Shown: piece after piece, positions 1 to 8,782 of the stretch
Position numbering within the stretch: position 1 is the stretch's first letter
How the letters are laid out: the number at the start of each line of letters is the position of its first letter
Source of the DNA: Alphaproteobacteria bacterium
GTDB lineage: Bacteria; Pseudomonadota; Alphaproteobacteria; Acetobacterales; Acetobacteraceae
Direction: 5' to 3'
Assembly (NCBI GenBank): GCA_016869715.1
Contig: VGDM01000011.1
Coordinates: 64,379 to 103,989, forward strand
Length of the DNA stretch: 39,611 nucleotides
Program-made: the position numbers and the translations under genes
The notes under the pieces: generated by a model
What the model was told of the DNA's origin: nothing
The model's database searches: none
Seen by the model: only the letters and a program-made list of their open reading frames with translations

Positions 1-495
1 CAGCGCATCAATCACCGTGCGGCTATTGGGCGCGAAACCACCCAGCACGCTCAGGATGAAGAAGTAAAACGCCACGCCAAGCAGCGCGAGGCCGGCCACC
101 AGCATCCCGGTAATAGCGCCAGATTTGAAGGCGACATCCAGCCCGGCGGAGAGCGATTGCGTCGAAGCCTGCGCCGTTCGCAGATTGGCGCGCACGGATA
201 CATTCATGCCGATAAAGCCCGCTACACCGGACAGGATGGCGCCGGTGGCAAAGCCAATCGCCACCGCAAAGCCCAGCCGCCAAGCAACAAGCGCGAAAAG
301 CGCCACGCCGACAATGGCGATGGTGCCATATTGCCGCTTCAGATAGGCCGATGCGCCTTCCTGAATGGCAAGAGCAATTTCCTGCATCCGCGGCGAACCG
401 GGATCGCGTGACAGCACATCCTTGGCAGTGATCACACCATAGGCGATGGACAACGCCCCAAGCGCGATAACCAGGATCAGCGATAAGGTCAACAA
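1..495 (-). CDS. hppA: Membrane-bound proton-translocating pyrophosphatase (N-terminal part, runs off window)
   Basis: Integral membrane H+-PPase, which couples hydrolysis of pyrophosphate to proton export across the cytoplasmic membrane. Only about the first 165 residues are in the window. The translation has a hydrophobic first segment ([16 protein letters not shown]), the conserved [18 protein letters not shown] stretch, then a membrane segment leading into [18 protein letters not shown] and a further helix ([19 protein letters not shown]), in the order seen at the start of the family. I chose the TTG at 495 because GGGGGAG lies 9 nt upstream and the family normally begins right at this first helix; an in-frame ATG at 546 would add 17 polar residues. 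The residue that separates K+-dependent from K+-independent pumps lies outside the window. The next gene upstream encodes the soluble pyrophosphatase, so both routes for disposing of pyrophosphate are together. Identity is firm, start less so. Confidence 0.9.
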   Translation of the reverse strand, partial: MLTLSLILVIALGALSIAYGVITAKDVLSRDPGSPRMQEIALAIQEGASAYLKRQYGTIAIVGVALFALVAWRLGFAVAIGFATGAILSGVAGFIGMNVSVRANLRTAQASTQSLSAGLDVAFKSGAITGMLVAGLALLGVAFYFFILSVLGGFAPNSRTVIDAL

Positions 496-670
496 AGCTT
501 TAGACTCCCCCTTCGTGGCGCGGAACGGGCCGCCGCGCGCCGGCATGATGACCGGAGCGTAGTCTGACCCCCAGGACGGACCTGATGGGACACTTCCTTA
601 AAAGGGGCAGGGCGGGGGCGCAACGGGGGAGGCGGGTTTCCAGCCGAAAACCCTTGCCTTTAAGGACAAT

Positions 671-1201
671 TCAGGCGTTTTTGGCACGTGCAATTGCTTC
701 GCGGATCAGCCGATGCGCTTCCTCGGCATCGCCCCAGCCAATGAATTTCACCCATTTGCCAGGTTCCAGGTCCTTGTAATGCTCAAAGAAGTGCTGGATC
801 TGCTCAATGGTGATCCGGGGCAGGTCGGTATGATTGTAGACATGCAAATAGCGCTGGGTCAGCTTGGGGGACGGCACGGCGATGATCTTCTCATCGCCCC
901 CGCCATCATCTTCCATCTTCATCACGCCAACGGGGCGCACATTCAAAACGGCGCCGGGCACAATGGGGCGCGTATTGGCCACCAGCACGTCAATCGGGTC
1001 GCCATCTTCGGAAAGCGTGTGCGGCACAAACCCGTAATTCCCCGGATAGCGCATGGGCGTGTGCAGAAAGCGGTCCACAAATAGCGTGCCGGCGGCCTTG
1101 TCCATCTCATACTTGATGGGCTCACCGCCGATCGGGACTTCAACGATTACATTCACATCATTCGGCGGATCATTGCCGATGGGAATGGCATCTATGCGCA
1201 T
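671..1201 (-). CDS. ppa: Inorganic pyrophosphatase (soluble, family I)
   Basis: Cytosolic family I pyrophosphatase that hydrolyses pyrophosphate to phosphate and pulls biosynthetic reactions forward. The 176-residue product is the normal length for prokaryotic family I enzymes. It shows the N-terminal [19 protein letters not shown] block, [22 protein letters not shown], the metal-binding signature DGDPIDVLV around residues 65-73, and the second acidic block [15 protein letters not shown]. The start at 1201 (MRIDAIPIG) has GGAGAG upstream and matches family N termini; the reading frame is open for another 123 codons upstream, but that extension is low-complexity Ala/Arg and overlaps the divergent peptidase gene, so I reject it. 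It lies immediately upstream of hppA on the same strand. The divergent M20 peptidase gene starts 136 nt away, so the gap must hold promoters for both. Confidence 0.95.
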   Translation of the reverse strand: MRIDAIPIGNDPPNDVNVIVEVPIGGEPIKYEMDKAAGTLFVDRFLHTPMRYPGNYGFVPHTLSEDGDPIDVLVANTRPIVPGAVLNVRPVGVMKMEDDGGGDEKIIAVPSPKLTQRYLHVYNHTDLPRITIEQIQHFFEHYKDLEPGKWVKFIGWGDAEEAHRLIREAIARAKNA

Positions 1202-1337
1202 GGGGGTCTCTCCAGGGGCGGCGGAGCGGCCACTGCGGTCGCTCGAAAGCCCTTTCGGGGCGGATATGCCCGCGCAGGCCAACATTGCAAGAATGTTACG
1301 GCTTGCCAGGACCGCCAGCCGCAAGCAGGTTGCATGA

Positions 1338-2615
1338 ATGAACGCCGAAGCCCTCCGCAACCGCGTCGCTTTCGCCGCCGCCGCCGCCCGCCGGGCGGCT
1401 GAGGTGGTGGCCCTCACCCAGCGCTTGACCGCCATCGCTTCCCCCAACCCACCCGGCGATGTGCGGGATGTGGCGGCAGTTGCCGCCGAGATGCTGCGCG
1501 CCCTGGCGCCAGCCGCCGAGATCACCCTGCATGAAACGGACCCCCAGGTGACCAATCTGGTCGCGCGCATCTGTGGCGCCGGGCCGGGCCGCTTGCTTGC
1601 CTATAACGGCCACTTGGACACCTATCCGGTGAATGAGGCGCTGCCCTGGACCGTGCCCCCCTTGGGCGGCTTGCTCAGCGATGGCCGGCTGTATGGGCGG
1701 GGTGTGGCCGATATGAAGGGCGGCATTGCCGCTTCCATGCTGGCTTTTGCGCTGCTTGCCGAATACCGCGAGGCCTGGCACGGCGAAGCCCTGCTGACGC
1801 TGGCGGGCGATGAGGAAAGCATGGGCCCGCTTGGCACCAAATGGCTGCTGAATAACGTGCCCGGCCTTGCGCAAGCCGATGGCGTGATCATCGGCGATGC
1901 CGGCAGTCCGCGCGTGCTGCGCTTTGGCGAAAAGGGCTTTGTCTGGATCGAGATTGAGGCTGCTGGCCGCGCTTCCCACGGTGCCCATGTGCATTTGGGC
2001 GATAACGCGATTGATCGGCTGCGCGCTGCCCTGGATGCCGTGGCGGCACTGCGTGCCATGGCGCCCGAACCGCCGCCCGCCGTAACAGCCGCCATTGCCG
2101 CCTCGCGCGGCATCAGTGAAGCGCTGTCAGGTGCTGGGGAAGCCGCGGTGCTTGGCGGTGTCACGGTGAATATCGGGCGGATCGAAGGCGGGGCCTCGCC
2201 CAATCTGGTGCCGGCCTCGGCAAAGGCGGCCTGCGATATCCGCCTGCCGGTGGGCCTGCCCAGCGCGCGGCTGCTCGGCGCGTTGCATGAGGCGCTGGAT
2301 ACGCTGCCCGGCATCACCTGGCACGTCCTGCGCTGCTTTGAACCCAACCACACCGACCCGGCCTTGCCCATCATCCGCCATGTGCATCAGGCGGCGGAGG
2401 AAGTGTTGCGCGAAGCCGTGGCCGCGAATATGCGCGTCGGCGGTTCCGATGCGCGCTGGTTCCGCATGGCCCGCCTGCCCACCGTGGTTTATGGCCCAAC
2501 ACCGCATAATATGGGCGGCGCGGATGAATGGGTTTCGGTCGCGGAGCTGGAAGCCATTGCTCAAATCCATGCCCTGGCCGGGTTTGATTTCTTGAGCACG
2601 GAGGATGCCGCTTGA
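1338..2615 (+). CDS. M20-family metallopeptidase (ArgE/DapE/carboxypeptidase G2-like)
   Basis: A 425-residue zinc-dependent amidohydrolase of the M20 family, which removes an acyl group or C-terminal residue from small amide substrates in the cytoplasm. The two-zinc site is visible: GHLDTYP (His92, Asp94), GVADMKGG (bridging Asp125), the catalytic/ligand pair in GDEESMGP (Glu159-Glu160), GDAGSP (Asp187) and a C-terminal ligand His in TPHNMGG (about 390). The lid/dimerisation domain lies in the middle, with [17 protein letters not shown] and the family's G(A)SPNLVP segment. The substrate cannot be told from sequence; succinyl-diaminopimelate and acetylornithine deacetylases and glutamate carboxypeptidases share this layout, and no arginine or lysine genes are adjacent. 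Its stop codon overlaps a TTG with a strong ribosome site that once started the following DUF4239 gene, so the two were probably translationally coupled. Confidence 0.88.
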   Translation: MNAEALRNRVAFAAAAARRAAEVVALTQRLTAIASPNPPGDVRDVAAVAAEMLRALAPAAEITLHETDPQVTNLVARICGAGPGRLLAYNGHLDTYPVNEALPWTVPPLGGLLSDGRLYGRGVADMKGGIAASMLAFALLAEYREAWHGEALLTLAGDEESMGPLGTKWLLNNVPGLAQADGVIIGDAGSPRVLRFGEKGFVWIEIEAAGRASHGAHVHLGDNAIDRLRAALDAVAALRAMAPEPPPAVTAAIAASRGISEALSGAGEAAVLGGVTVNIGRIEGGASPNLVPASAKAACDIRLPVGLPSARLLGALHEALDTLPGITWHVLRCFEPNHTDPALPIIRHVHQAAEEVLREAVAANMRVGGSDARWFRMARLPTVVYGPTPHNMGGADEWVSVAELEAIAQIHALAGFDFLSTEDAA

Positions 2616-2762
2616 TCACCCTACTTGGCGAGATTCTCGCCTTCAGCCTTTTGGCCTTTTGGTTGTTTTTTCTTCCTGCTGCGATGACTCGCTGAAAGAA
2701 TCGGGTCCTGGCTTGGCTAGCGCCATGCCTCACACGGGGCCGCGCCGGCGGAAGGGGTTGGC
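2612..2762 (+). pseudogene. Disrupted 5' end of the DUF4239 membrane-protein gene
   Basis: The ancestral N terminus of the following gene can be read here but is broken twice. A GGAGG at 2600-2604 stands 7 nt before a TTG at 2612 that overlaps the M20 stop codon. From it the frame gives a hydrophobic helix (LGEILAFSLLAFWLFFLP, then AAMTR) and stops at TGA 2693-2695. Moving one base after codon ATG 2684-2686 puts translation into the frame of the downstream gene, giving LAERIGSWLG, then an in-frame TAG at 2718-2720, then RHASHGAAPAEGVG running directly into the downstream MVVGGMLGLLAF. DUF4239 proteins typically have a first helix, a short basic linker and then this second helix, so the parts fit one gene carrying a one-base insertion near 2687 and a nonsense codon at 2718. 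The reconstruction is inference from reading frames. Confidence 0.6.
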
Positions 2763-3413
2763 ATGGTGGTAGGCGGCATGCTCGGCCTGCTCGCCTTCGT
2801 GCTGGCGCTGACCCTTTCCTTCGCCAGTTCGCGGTTCGAGGAACGCCGCCAGGGCACGCTGATGGAAGCCAATGCCATTGGCACCGCTTGGCTGCGCGCT
2901 AAGGCGATTGGTCATCCGCGCGGTGAGGAAGTGGCGAAACTATTTGAGGATTACACGAAAATCCGCGCCGATTTCATCAGGGCGCCGGCGGACCGGGACG
3001 CGGTGCGCGCTATCAATGACCAGACATCAGCGCTGCAAAACCGCCTTTGGGAACACGTCACCGCCATTGTGCGCGAAGGGCCGGATGTGATTTCATCCTC
3101 CCTGATGCCCGCGACGAATGAAGTGTTTGACCGTACGACGGCGGAGCGCTTCGCCTTCGCCCAAACCATGCCAGCGCAAATGATCTGGCTGCTGATAGGC
3201 ATTGCGGTGCTGAGTATTGGTGCGCTCGGCTATCAACTGGGGCTGCGCAAACTATCCCAGCCGATCCTATCAGTGCTGCTAATCGGCATGTGGACTTCGG
3301 TGATTGTGGTGATCTTGGATTTGAGCGCGCCGCGCATCCGCAGCCTGCGGTCCAGCGCCGCCGCCTATTACTGCACACTGGAAGGCTTCAACCCCGCTCC
3401 CGCGCGAAGATAG
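2763..3413 (+). CDS. DUF4239 (bestrophin-like domain) membrane protein, N-terminally shortened
   Basis: A 216-residue membrane protein resembling the DUF4239 family, whose role is not established. It opens with a helix (GGMLGLLAFVLALTLSFA), followed by the family's ASSRFEERRQ and EANAIGTAWLRA motifs, a long polar loop (residues about 40-135), and two helices at about 139-160 and 170-190 (MIWLLIGIAVLSIGALGYQL; ILSVLLIGMWTSVIVVILDL). The usual first helix is missing because the upstream part of the gene carries a frameshift and a stop. The ATG at 2763 has GGAAGGGG 5 nt upstream and is the first start after an in-frame TAG, so a shortened protein could still be made. Whether it works is unknown; the body of the gene is undamaged. 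Confidence 0.6.
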   Translation: MVVGGMLGLLAFVLALTLSFASSRFEERRQGTLMEANAIGTAWLRAKAIGHPRGEEVAKLFEDYTKIRADFIRAPADRDAVRAINDQTSALQNRLWEHVTAIVREGPDVISSSLMPATNEVFDRTTAERFAFAQTMPAQMIWLLIGIAVLSIGALGYQLGLRKLSQPILSVLLIGMWTSVIVVILDLSAPRIRSLRSSAAAYYCTLEGFNPAPARR

Positions 3414-3460
3414 CCCGGCACCTCGCCGCTTCGCGCTGCTCGTGATAGGGTACGGAATTC

Positions 3461-5122
3461 ATGACCCGCGCCGCCACCGAAACGCTAGCCCCCATGCCTG
3501 CCCGGCGCCACAGCCCGGCCTGGGCCTGGGGGTCCATGCTGGTCGCCTGCGCCATTGCAACGCCGATCCTTGCCGTGCTGGTGACCGCCGCCGCGCCGGG
3601 CGGCGAGGTCTGGCGCCACATCCTGGCAACCACATTGCCGGGCATGCTGGCCAGTTCTGCCCTTCTGGCCCTGCTGGTCGCCGCCATGGCCGGCAGCGCA
3701 GGCGCCATCACGGCCTGGCTGGTGGTGGCATGCGAGTTTCGTGGCCGGCGCTTTCTGGAAGTGGCGCTGCTGCTGCCGATTGCCATGCCCGCCTATCTTT
3801 GCGGCTATGTCTATACATGGCTTTTGGATGTCGCGGGGCCGGTGCAAACCACTTTGCGCGCCGCCACCGGGCTTTCCTTTGGGCAATATTGGTTCCCGGA
3901 AATCCGGAGCCTGCCAGGCGCTGCACTCATGCTCGCCATGGTGCTTTATCCTTACGTGTACATGCTTTGCCGCGCGGCGTTTTTGCAGCAAAGCGTGTGT
4001 CTGATTGAGGCATCGCGCACGCTGGGCCATGGGCTGGCGCGGAGTTTTCTGCATGTCGCCCTGCCGCTGGCGCGGCCCGCTTTGGCCGCCGGCATTGCGC
4101 TCGCACTGATGGAAACTCTGGCGGATTTCGGCACCGTACAGCATTTCGCGGTACGCACCTTCACCACCGGTATTTATGAGGCCTGGTTCGGTATGGATAA
4201 CCGACCGGCGGCGGCGCAGCTTGCCGTTGCCCTGCTGGGCTGTGTCGGCCTGCTGCTGGCGCTTGAGCATATCTCGCGCGGCGGGCGGCGCTTTCACCCA
4301 ACCACAACCCGCCACCCGGCCTTGCGCCCGGTGCGCCTTACCGGTTGGCGGGAAGGGTTGGCGCTGGCGGCTTGCGCGCTGCCGCTGATGATTGGCTTTG
4401 TCATTCCAGCCGGCGCGCTGTTGTGGCTGATGGCGCAGGCGGGCGATCCCTTCAGCCCGGCGCGGTATTTGCCGTTCGCGCGCAATTCCCTGGTGCTGTC
4501 GGGTGTTACGGCCGTGCTGGCAGTGCTGCTGGCGGCCGGCATGGCCTGGGCAGCGCGGCTTTATCCATCACCGGCGCGCAGCATCGCCAATCGCGTCGCG
4601 TCACTTGGCTATGCGCTGCCGGGTTCGGTGATTGCGGTGGGTGTGCTGGTGCCCTTCGGGTTGTTCGACAATGCACTCGATTCCTGGCTGCGCGCGCGGT
4701 TTGACGTTTCATCGGGGTTATTGCTGTCAGGCACCATGGCGGCGCTGGTGTTTGCCTATCTGGTGCGGTTCTTGGCGGTGGCGCTTTCCGCGGTGGAATC
4801 GGGCCTCGCGCGGTTGAAGCCATCCCATACGGATGCCGCACGTGTGCTGGGGCGACGGCCCGGACAGGCAGTGCGTGAAGTTGAGGTGCCGCTGGCACGA
4901 AGCGCGCTGCTGACCGCAGGACTTTTGGTTTTTGTGGATACCATGAAGGAATTGCCGGCAACACTGATCGTGCGGCCCTTTGACCTCGATACGCTGGCCG
5001 TGCGCGTCTATAATCTGGCGTCAGATGAAAGACTGGCCGAGGCTTCAACCGCGGCCATTTTGATTGTGCTGGTGGGGCTGCTGCCGGTGGCAGCCCTGAC
5101 GCGTATGATGCGGCGGGGATAG
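3461..5122 (+). CDS. Iron(III)-type ABC transporter permease, two-domain (FbpB/SfuB-like)
   Basis: A 553-residue inner-membrane permease with two fused permease domains, about twelve predicted helices, as in ferric iron uptake systems that take Fe(III) from a periplasmic binding protein. Each half ends with an EAA-loop that docks onto the ATPase: EASRTLGHGLARSFLHVALP near residue 183 and DAARVLGRRPGQAVREVEVP near residue 465. The segment DTMKELPATLIVRPFDLDTL near the C terminus is typical of this family. The ATG at 3461 is preceded by an AGGG/GGA-rich stretch. No binding protein or ATPase gene accompanies it in the window, so it is either an orphan or partners are encoded elsewhere. Putrescine, thiamine and sulfate permeases are related, but the fused two-domain layout favours iron. 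It converges on the damaged aapM gene with only 16 nt between. Confidence 0.85.
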   Translation: MTRAATETLAPMPARRHSPAWAWGSMLVACAIATPILAVLVTAAAPGGEVWRHILATTLPGMLASSALLALLVAAMAGSAGAITAWLVVACEFRGRRFLEVALLLPIAMPAYLCGYVYTWLLDVAGPVQTTLRAATGLSFGQYWFPEIRSLPGAALMLAMVLYPYVYMLCRAAFLQQSVCLIEASRTLGHGLARSFLHVALPLARPALAAGIALALMETLADFGTVQHFAVRTFTTGIYEAWFGMDNRPAAAQLAVALLGCVGLLLALEHISRGGRRFHPTTTRHPALRPVRLTGWREGLALAACALPLMIGFVIPAGALLWLMAQAGDPFSPARYLPFARNSLVLSGVTAVLAVLLAAGMAWAARLYPSPARSIANRVASLGYALPGSVIAVGVLVPFGLFDNALDSWLRARFDVSSGLLLSGTMAALVFAYLVRFLAVALSAVESGLARLKPSHTDAARVLGRRPGQAVREVEVPLARSALLTAGLLVFVDTMKELPATLIVRPFDLDTLAVRVYNLASDERLAEASTAAILIVLVGLLPVAALTRMMRRG

Positions 5123-5138
5123 AGGTGCGACGTCGCCC

Positions 5139-6226
5139 CTACCGTGCCTCAGGCCGCAAGGTTTTCTCAAGCGATTGTGAATACCGGCTCATGGCAAAGC
5201 ACAGCAAGAGAAAAAAAAGGCCGCGAAAAGATAGGTCTCGGTCGGAAAGCCGAGCCGATTCGGATCGCCGAGTGCAGCGCGGAGTGTGGTAAAAAAATCA
5301 AGCACGCCAATCACCACCACCTGCGTCGTATCCTTGAAGAGCCCGATAAAGGTATTGACCTGGGATAGGATGGAGATCGTCAGCGCCTGCGGCAAAATGA
5401 TCCGCCGCATATTCTGCCAGAAGCTCAGCCCCATCGCATCCGCCGCTTCATATTGGCCGCACGGCATGGCTTGCAGCCCGCAGCGCAAGACTTCGGCCAC
5501 ATAGGCAGCGCTGAATAGCGTATAGACCAACAGCACGCGCATCAGGCAATCAATCGTGACCCCTTGCGGCATGAAAAGCGGCAGCATGATCGCCGCTATA
5601 AACAGCAGCGAAATCAGCGGCACGCCGCGCACGCATTCAATGATGGCAGTGGAGAACCAGCGCACCAGCTTCAATTCACTGGACCGGCCAAGCGCCAGCA
5701 TGATCGCGAGTGGATAACCAAGCACCAGCCCATAAACCGCGATAATACGGGTGATGGTGAGCCCGTCCCATTGCCGCGTTTGCACGAAAGGCAGCCCGAA
5801 AACACCGCCCTGCATCAGCAACCACATGGCAGGCGCCGCAACGGCCCAGCCGAGCAACAGCCAGCGGCCCCAAAAGCGCCTGATGGTGGAAAGCAGCACC
5901 ATCGCCACCAGGATCACAATCATGGTCGCGGGGCGCCAGCGTTCCTCATAGGGATAAAGGCCGAAAATGGAGAACCAGAATTTCTCCCGCACAAAGGCCC
6001 AGCAGGCGCCGCCCGCGGTACGACAGGCCTGCGCATTGCCATCCCAGGTCGCGTTCGTCACAGCCCAGGACCAGACAGGCGACGCGGCGAGATAGAGCAA
6101 CGCCAGGCACGCCAGCGTGAGCAGCGTATTGAGCGGCCCGGCGAAGCAGGCCTTGATGAAAGCCAGCACCTTTTCGATAAAACTCGGCCCGCGCGGCGCG
6201 GCTTAGTTGGAAATCGCTACCTGCAT
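5139..6226 (-). pseudogene. aapM: General L-amino acid ABC transporter permease AapM, disrupted
   Basis: Remnant of one of the two inner-membrane permeases of an Aap-type general L-amino acid transporter. The ATG at 6226 has AAGGAGCG about 9 nt upstream and overlaps the end of aapQ, but codon 8 is TAA (6203-6205). After it the frame runs open from about 6202 to a TGA at 5189 and carries the family's features: helices, IECVRGVPLISLLFI, and the EAA loop QYEAADAMGLSFWQNMRRII followed by NTFIGLFKDTTQVVVIG. At the C terminus a run of eight T (complement of 5211-5218) shifts the frame; one more T would restore FFLLLCFAMSRYSQSLEKTL and a TAG at 5139, the expected AapM ending. A GTG at 6169 could restart translation after the early stop. 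Two lesions in one gene argue for a pseudogene; the homopolymer event alone could be a sequence error. Confidence 0.8.
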
Positions 6227-6230
6227 CGGA

Positions 6231-7409
6231 TCAACGCTCCTTCAACAGGGCGACTTTGGCGTTACACCAATTCATCAAGCCCGAGGTGATGAGGCTGATG
6301 ATTAGATAGACCGCCATGAAAATCGGAATCACCTCAATCGCCTGACCGGTCTGATTGATCAGGGTATTGGCTACACTCACCAGATGCGGATAGCCGATAA
6401 CGATGGCGAGCGAGGGATTCTTGGTCAGGTTCAGATATTACGACGTGAGCGGCGGGATGATGACGCGCAGTGCTTGCGGCAGGATCACCAGGCGCATGAT
6501 GCGCCCCGGCGGCAGACCCAAGGCGCGCGCGGCTTCCCATTGCCCCTTATGGACGCTTTGAATGCCCGAACGCACAATCTCGGCAACGAAGGCCGAGGTA
6601 TAGACGAAAAGCCCCACCAGCAACGCAAAGAATTCCGGTGATAGCGGCGGCCCGCCTTCAAAATTGAAGCCGGCAAGTTCCGGCCATTCCACAACCGGCG
6701 CAAAACCCAAAGCCATCCCGAGCGCCGGAAAGCCGCATAGCATCAGCAGCTGAGGCAGTAACGTCGCGCGCCGATCCCCGGTCGCGATCTGACGCGCCCG
6801 TTCACGTCGCAGCAGCAGTCACCAGCCAATCGCCGCAATAAAGGCAGCCAGAAGAAAGACCAACAGGGCCGTATCGGCCATGAGCCCAGGGATGTTCAGC
6901 CCGCGCTGAGACAGGAACACGCCGGGCAAGGGCTTCAGCGCTTGGCGCACAGAGGGAAGCTGCAACAGCACCGCGTGCCAAAACACCAATTGCAGCACCA
7001 GGGGCGTATTGCGAATGACCTCGACATAACCACTCACTAGGCAACACAGTCGCGGGTTGGTGGAAAGCCGCGCAAGGCCGAGCAGAATGCCAAACATCGT
7101 GCACAGCGCGATGCCGACAATGGCGACACGCAGCGTATTCAAAAGCCCCAGTGTCAGCGCCCGGCGATAAGTATCGGCCGGGGTATAGGCGATCATGTAT
7201 TCGCCAATGGGAATGCCGGCTGAAAGGTCCAGAAATCCAAACCCGAATTGCAAGCCGCGCGCCGCCATATTCGCTTGCGCATTGGACCAGAAACACCAGC
7301 CACGCAGCACCACCGCAACTAGCAGCCCGGTCTGGATAAGCAACCCACGGCGCGATCCCGACAAGGGAACGATGCCCCTCGCAGACCGCATGGCGGTGGA
7401 TGAACTCAT
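6231..7409 (-). pseudogene. aapQ: General L-amino acid ABC transporter permease AapQ, two in-frame stops
   Basis: Remnant of the first permease of the Aap-type amino acid transporter, reading leftward between aapJ and aapM. One frame covers the whole gene but contains TGA at 6819-6821, between FIAAIGW and LLLRRERARQIATG, and TAA at 6438-6440, where SQYLNLTKN would be expected and SxYLNLTKN is found (CAA to TAA is the simplest change). The flanking translation is otherwise normal: FGFLDLSAGIPIGEYMIAY, VEVIRNTPLVLQLVFW, the EAA loop QWEAARALGLPPGRIMRLVI, and a C terminus ending NWCNAKVALLKER at TGA 6231-6233. I place the start at ATG 7409; an in-frame start at 7472 also exists but overlaps the intercistronic hairpin. 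No indel is needed to join the three pieces, so sequencing error is an unlikely explanation for both stops. Confidence 0.85.
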
Positions 7410-7442
7410 GCGGCGAATTCCAGCGGTAACACAAGACAGGAA

Positions 7443-7475
7443 AGGGTGGTGGGTCTTTGCATCACCCACCACCCT
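7443..7475 (-). terminator. Perfect 12-bp stem-loop between aapJ and aapQ
   Basis: AGGGTGGTGGGT at 7443-7454 and its exact reverse complement at 7464-7475 enclose a 9-nt loop. It sits in the roughly 118-nt gap between the end of aapJ and the start of aapQ. Only a short T run follows on the transcribed strand, so it may be a partial terminator or an mRNA-stabilising hairpin. Such elements commonly follow binding-protein genes so that more binding protein than permease is made. Confidence 0.7.
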
Positions 7476-7527
7476 GAAGCATCACTGCGCGTCACGACAA
7501 CGCGCGGCCTTGGGTTACGCGTGGAAA

Positions 7528-8565
7528 TCAGCGCAGCGGGGGCGCATAGAGCAAGCCACCGCGAGTCCAGATGTTGTTCAACCCGCGCTTGAGTCCCAGC
7601 GGCGTATTGGTGCCGAGGTGACGTTCAAAAATCTCACCATAATTGCCGAAGTTGCGGATGATGACGCGCCCAAAATCAGCACGGGCGGCGCCGATGCTCT
7701 CACCCATATTGCCTTCAGCACCAAGCAGACGGCGGATCACCGGATTGGTCGCAGTGGCCGCGATCTGTTCCACATTAGCCTGGGTGATGCCCATTTCCTC
7801 GACGTCAATCAGTGCGAAGGTGGTCCAGGCGACGGTATTCGTGAGTTCCTCATCATCCTGACGGACGGTCACAGCCAGCGGTTCCTTGGACAGGCGCTCG
7901 GGCAGGCTCACGTGATCTGCTGGGCGCGTCAGCAGCGTGCGCTGGGCGGCAAGGGCAGCAAAGTCATAGGTGAACACGTCGCAGCGGCCGCTATCATAAG
8001 CGCGGCGGATTTCATCCAAATAAGCGATCACAACCGGGGCGAAGCGCAGATTATTGGCGCGGAAGAAATCGGCGATATTGAGTTCCGTCGTCGTGCCCGG
8101 CTGCACGCAAACCGTGGCGCCATTCAGCTGATGCGCGCTGGTCACGTTCAGGCGGCGCGGCATCATGATGGCCTGACCATCATAAAAGGCGATCGCCGGG
8201 AAGTTGAAGCCGTTCACATTGGAATCGCGCGTCAGCGTCCAGGTGGTGTTGTTGGACAACACATCCACTTCACCGGAGGACAGCACTGGGAAGCGGCTTT
8301 GCGTGATGACGGGGACAAATTCCACCTTGGTCGGATCATTGAGGATGGTGATCGCGATGGCGCGGCAGACTTCGACATTGAAGCCGCCCCAGCGGCCCTG
8401 GCTATCCGGCACCCCGAAGCCCGGGTTGGACGGGCCCTGCACGCCGCAGCGGAGCGTGCCGCGCTGGCGAATCTGGTTCAAATCGCGCCCGGCAAGGGCT
8501 TCACCCACGCCAAAGGCCATGAAGGCCGCAGTAGCGGCAGCGAAAAGCTTGAATCTTGTTTGTAT
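7528..8565 (-). CDS. aapJ: General L-amino acid ABC transporter periplasmic binding protein AapJ (start codon uncertain)
   Basis: Periplasmic solute-binding protein of the Aap/Bzt type, family 3. The mature part is intact and shows typical landmarks: LNQIRQRGTLRCGVQG just after the signal peptide, GFNVEVCRAIA, SSGEVDVLSNNTTWTLTRDS, FYDGQAIMMP, VCVQPGTTTELNIADFF, and GRCDVFTYDFAALAA. The signal peptide reads xQTRFKLFAAATAAFMAFG, where x is encoded by ATA at 8563-8565, right after AAGAGGAAA. The natural start was therefore probably ATG changed to ATA. The next in-frame starts upstream are TTG codons (up to 8667), which would put about 34 unrelated residues before the signal peptide; ATA is used here only as the boundary. 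With aapQ and aapM broken and no aapP next to them, the protein may be secreted without a working transporter. Confidence 0.8.
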   Translation of the reverse strand: MQTRFKLFAAATAAFMAFGVGEALAGRDLNQIRQRGTLRCGVQGPSNPGFGVPDSQGRWGGFNVEVCRAIAITILNDPTKVEFVPVITQSRFPVLSSGEVDVLSNNTTWTLTRDSNVNGFNFPAIAFYDGQAIMMPRRLNVTSAHQLNGATVCVQPGTTTELNIADFFRANNLRFAPVVIAYLDEIRRAYDSGRCDVFTYDFAALAAQRTLLTRPADHVSLPERLSKEPLAVTVRQDDEELTNTVAWTTFALIDVEEMGITQANVEQIAATATNPVIRRLLGAEGNMGESIGAARADFGRVIIRNFGNYGEIFERHLGTNTPLGLKRGLNNIWTRGGLLYAPPLR

Positions 8566-8782
8566 TTTCCTCTTTTCCCAAGGATCAGCCAAAAGGTTGA
8601 TCCGGAGCGACGACGCGCGCGGGGCGACTTGAATTACAAGGGCGCAACCCGGGCGAAATCTGTTCAAAGGCCGCCCTCTTGACCAGGAATGACCAGAATT
8701 CGTGCAAAACTGGCGCGTGAGGCCGCATTATGCGCCAAAAGGGGGGCAGAGGATGACCGGAGTTGGGACGCCTCGGCTTAGC

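Noticed and set aside
671-1570. A 299-residue leftward reading frame covering ppa and overlapping the start of the M20 peptidase gene
   Set aside because: Only the last 176 residues match pyrophosphatase; the upstream part is low-complexity and overlaps a divergent gene with good family motifs, so the start at 1201 was kept.
7195-8682. A 495-residue rightward frame opposite aapJ and aapQ
   Set aside because: It is antisense to clear transporter sequence, its translation shows no family motif, and long antisense frames are expected in high-GC DNA.
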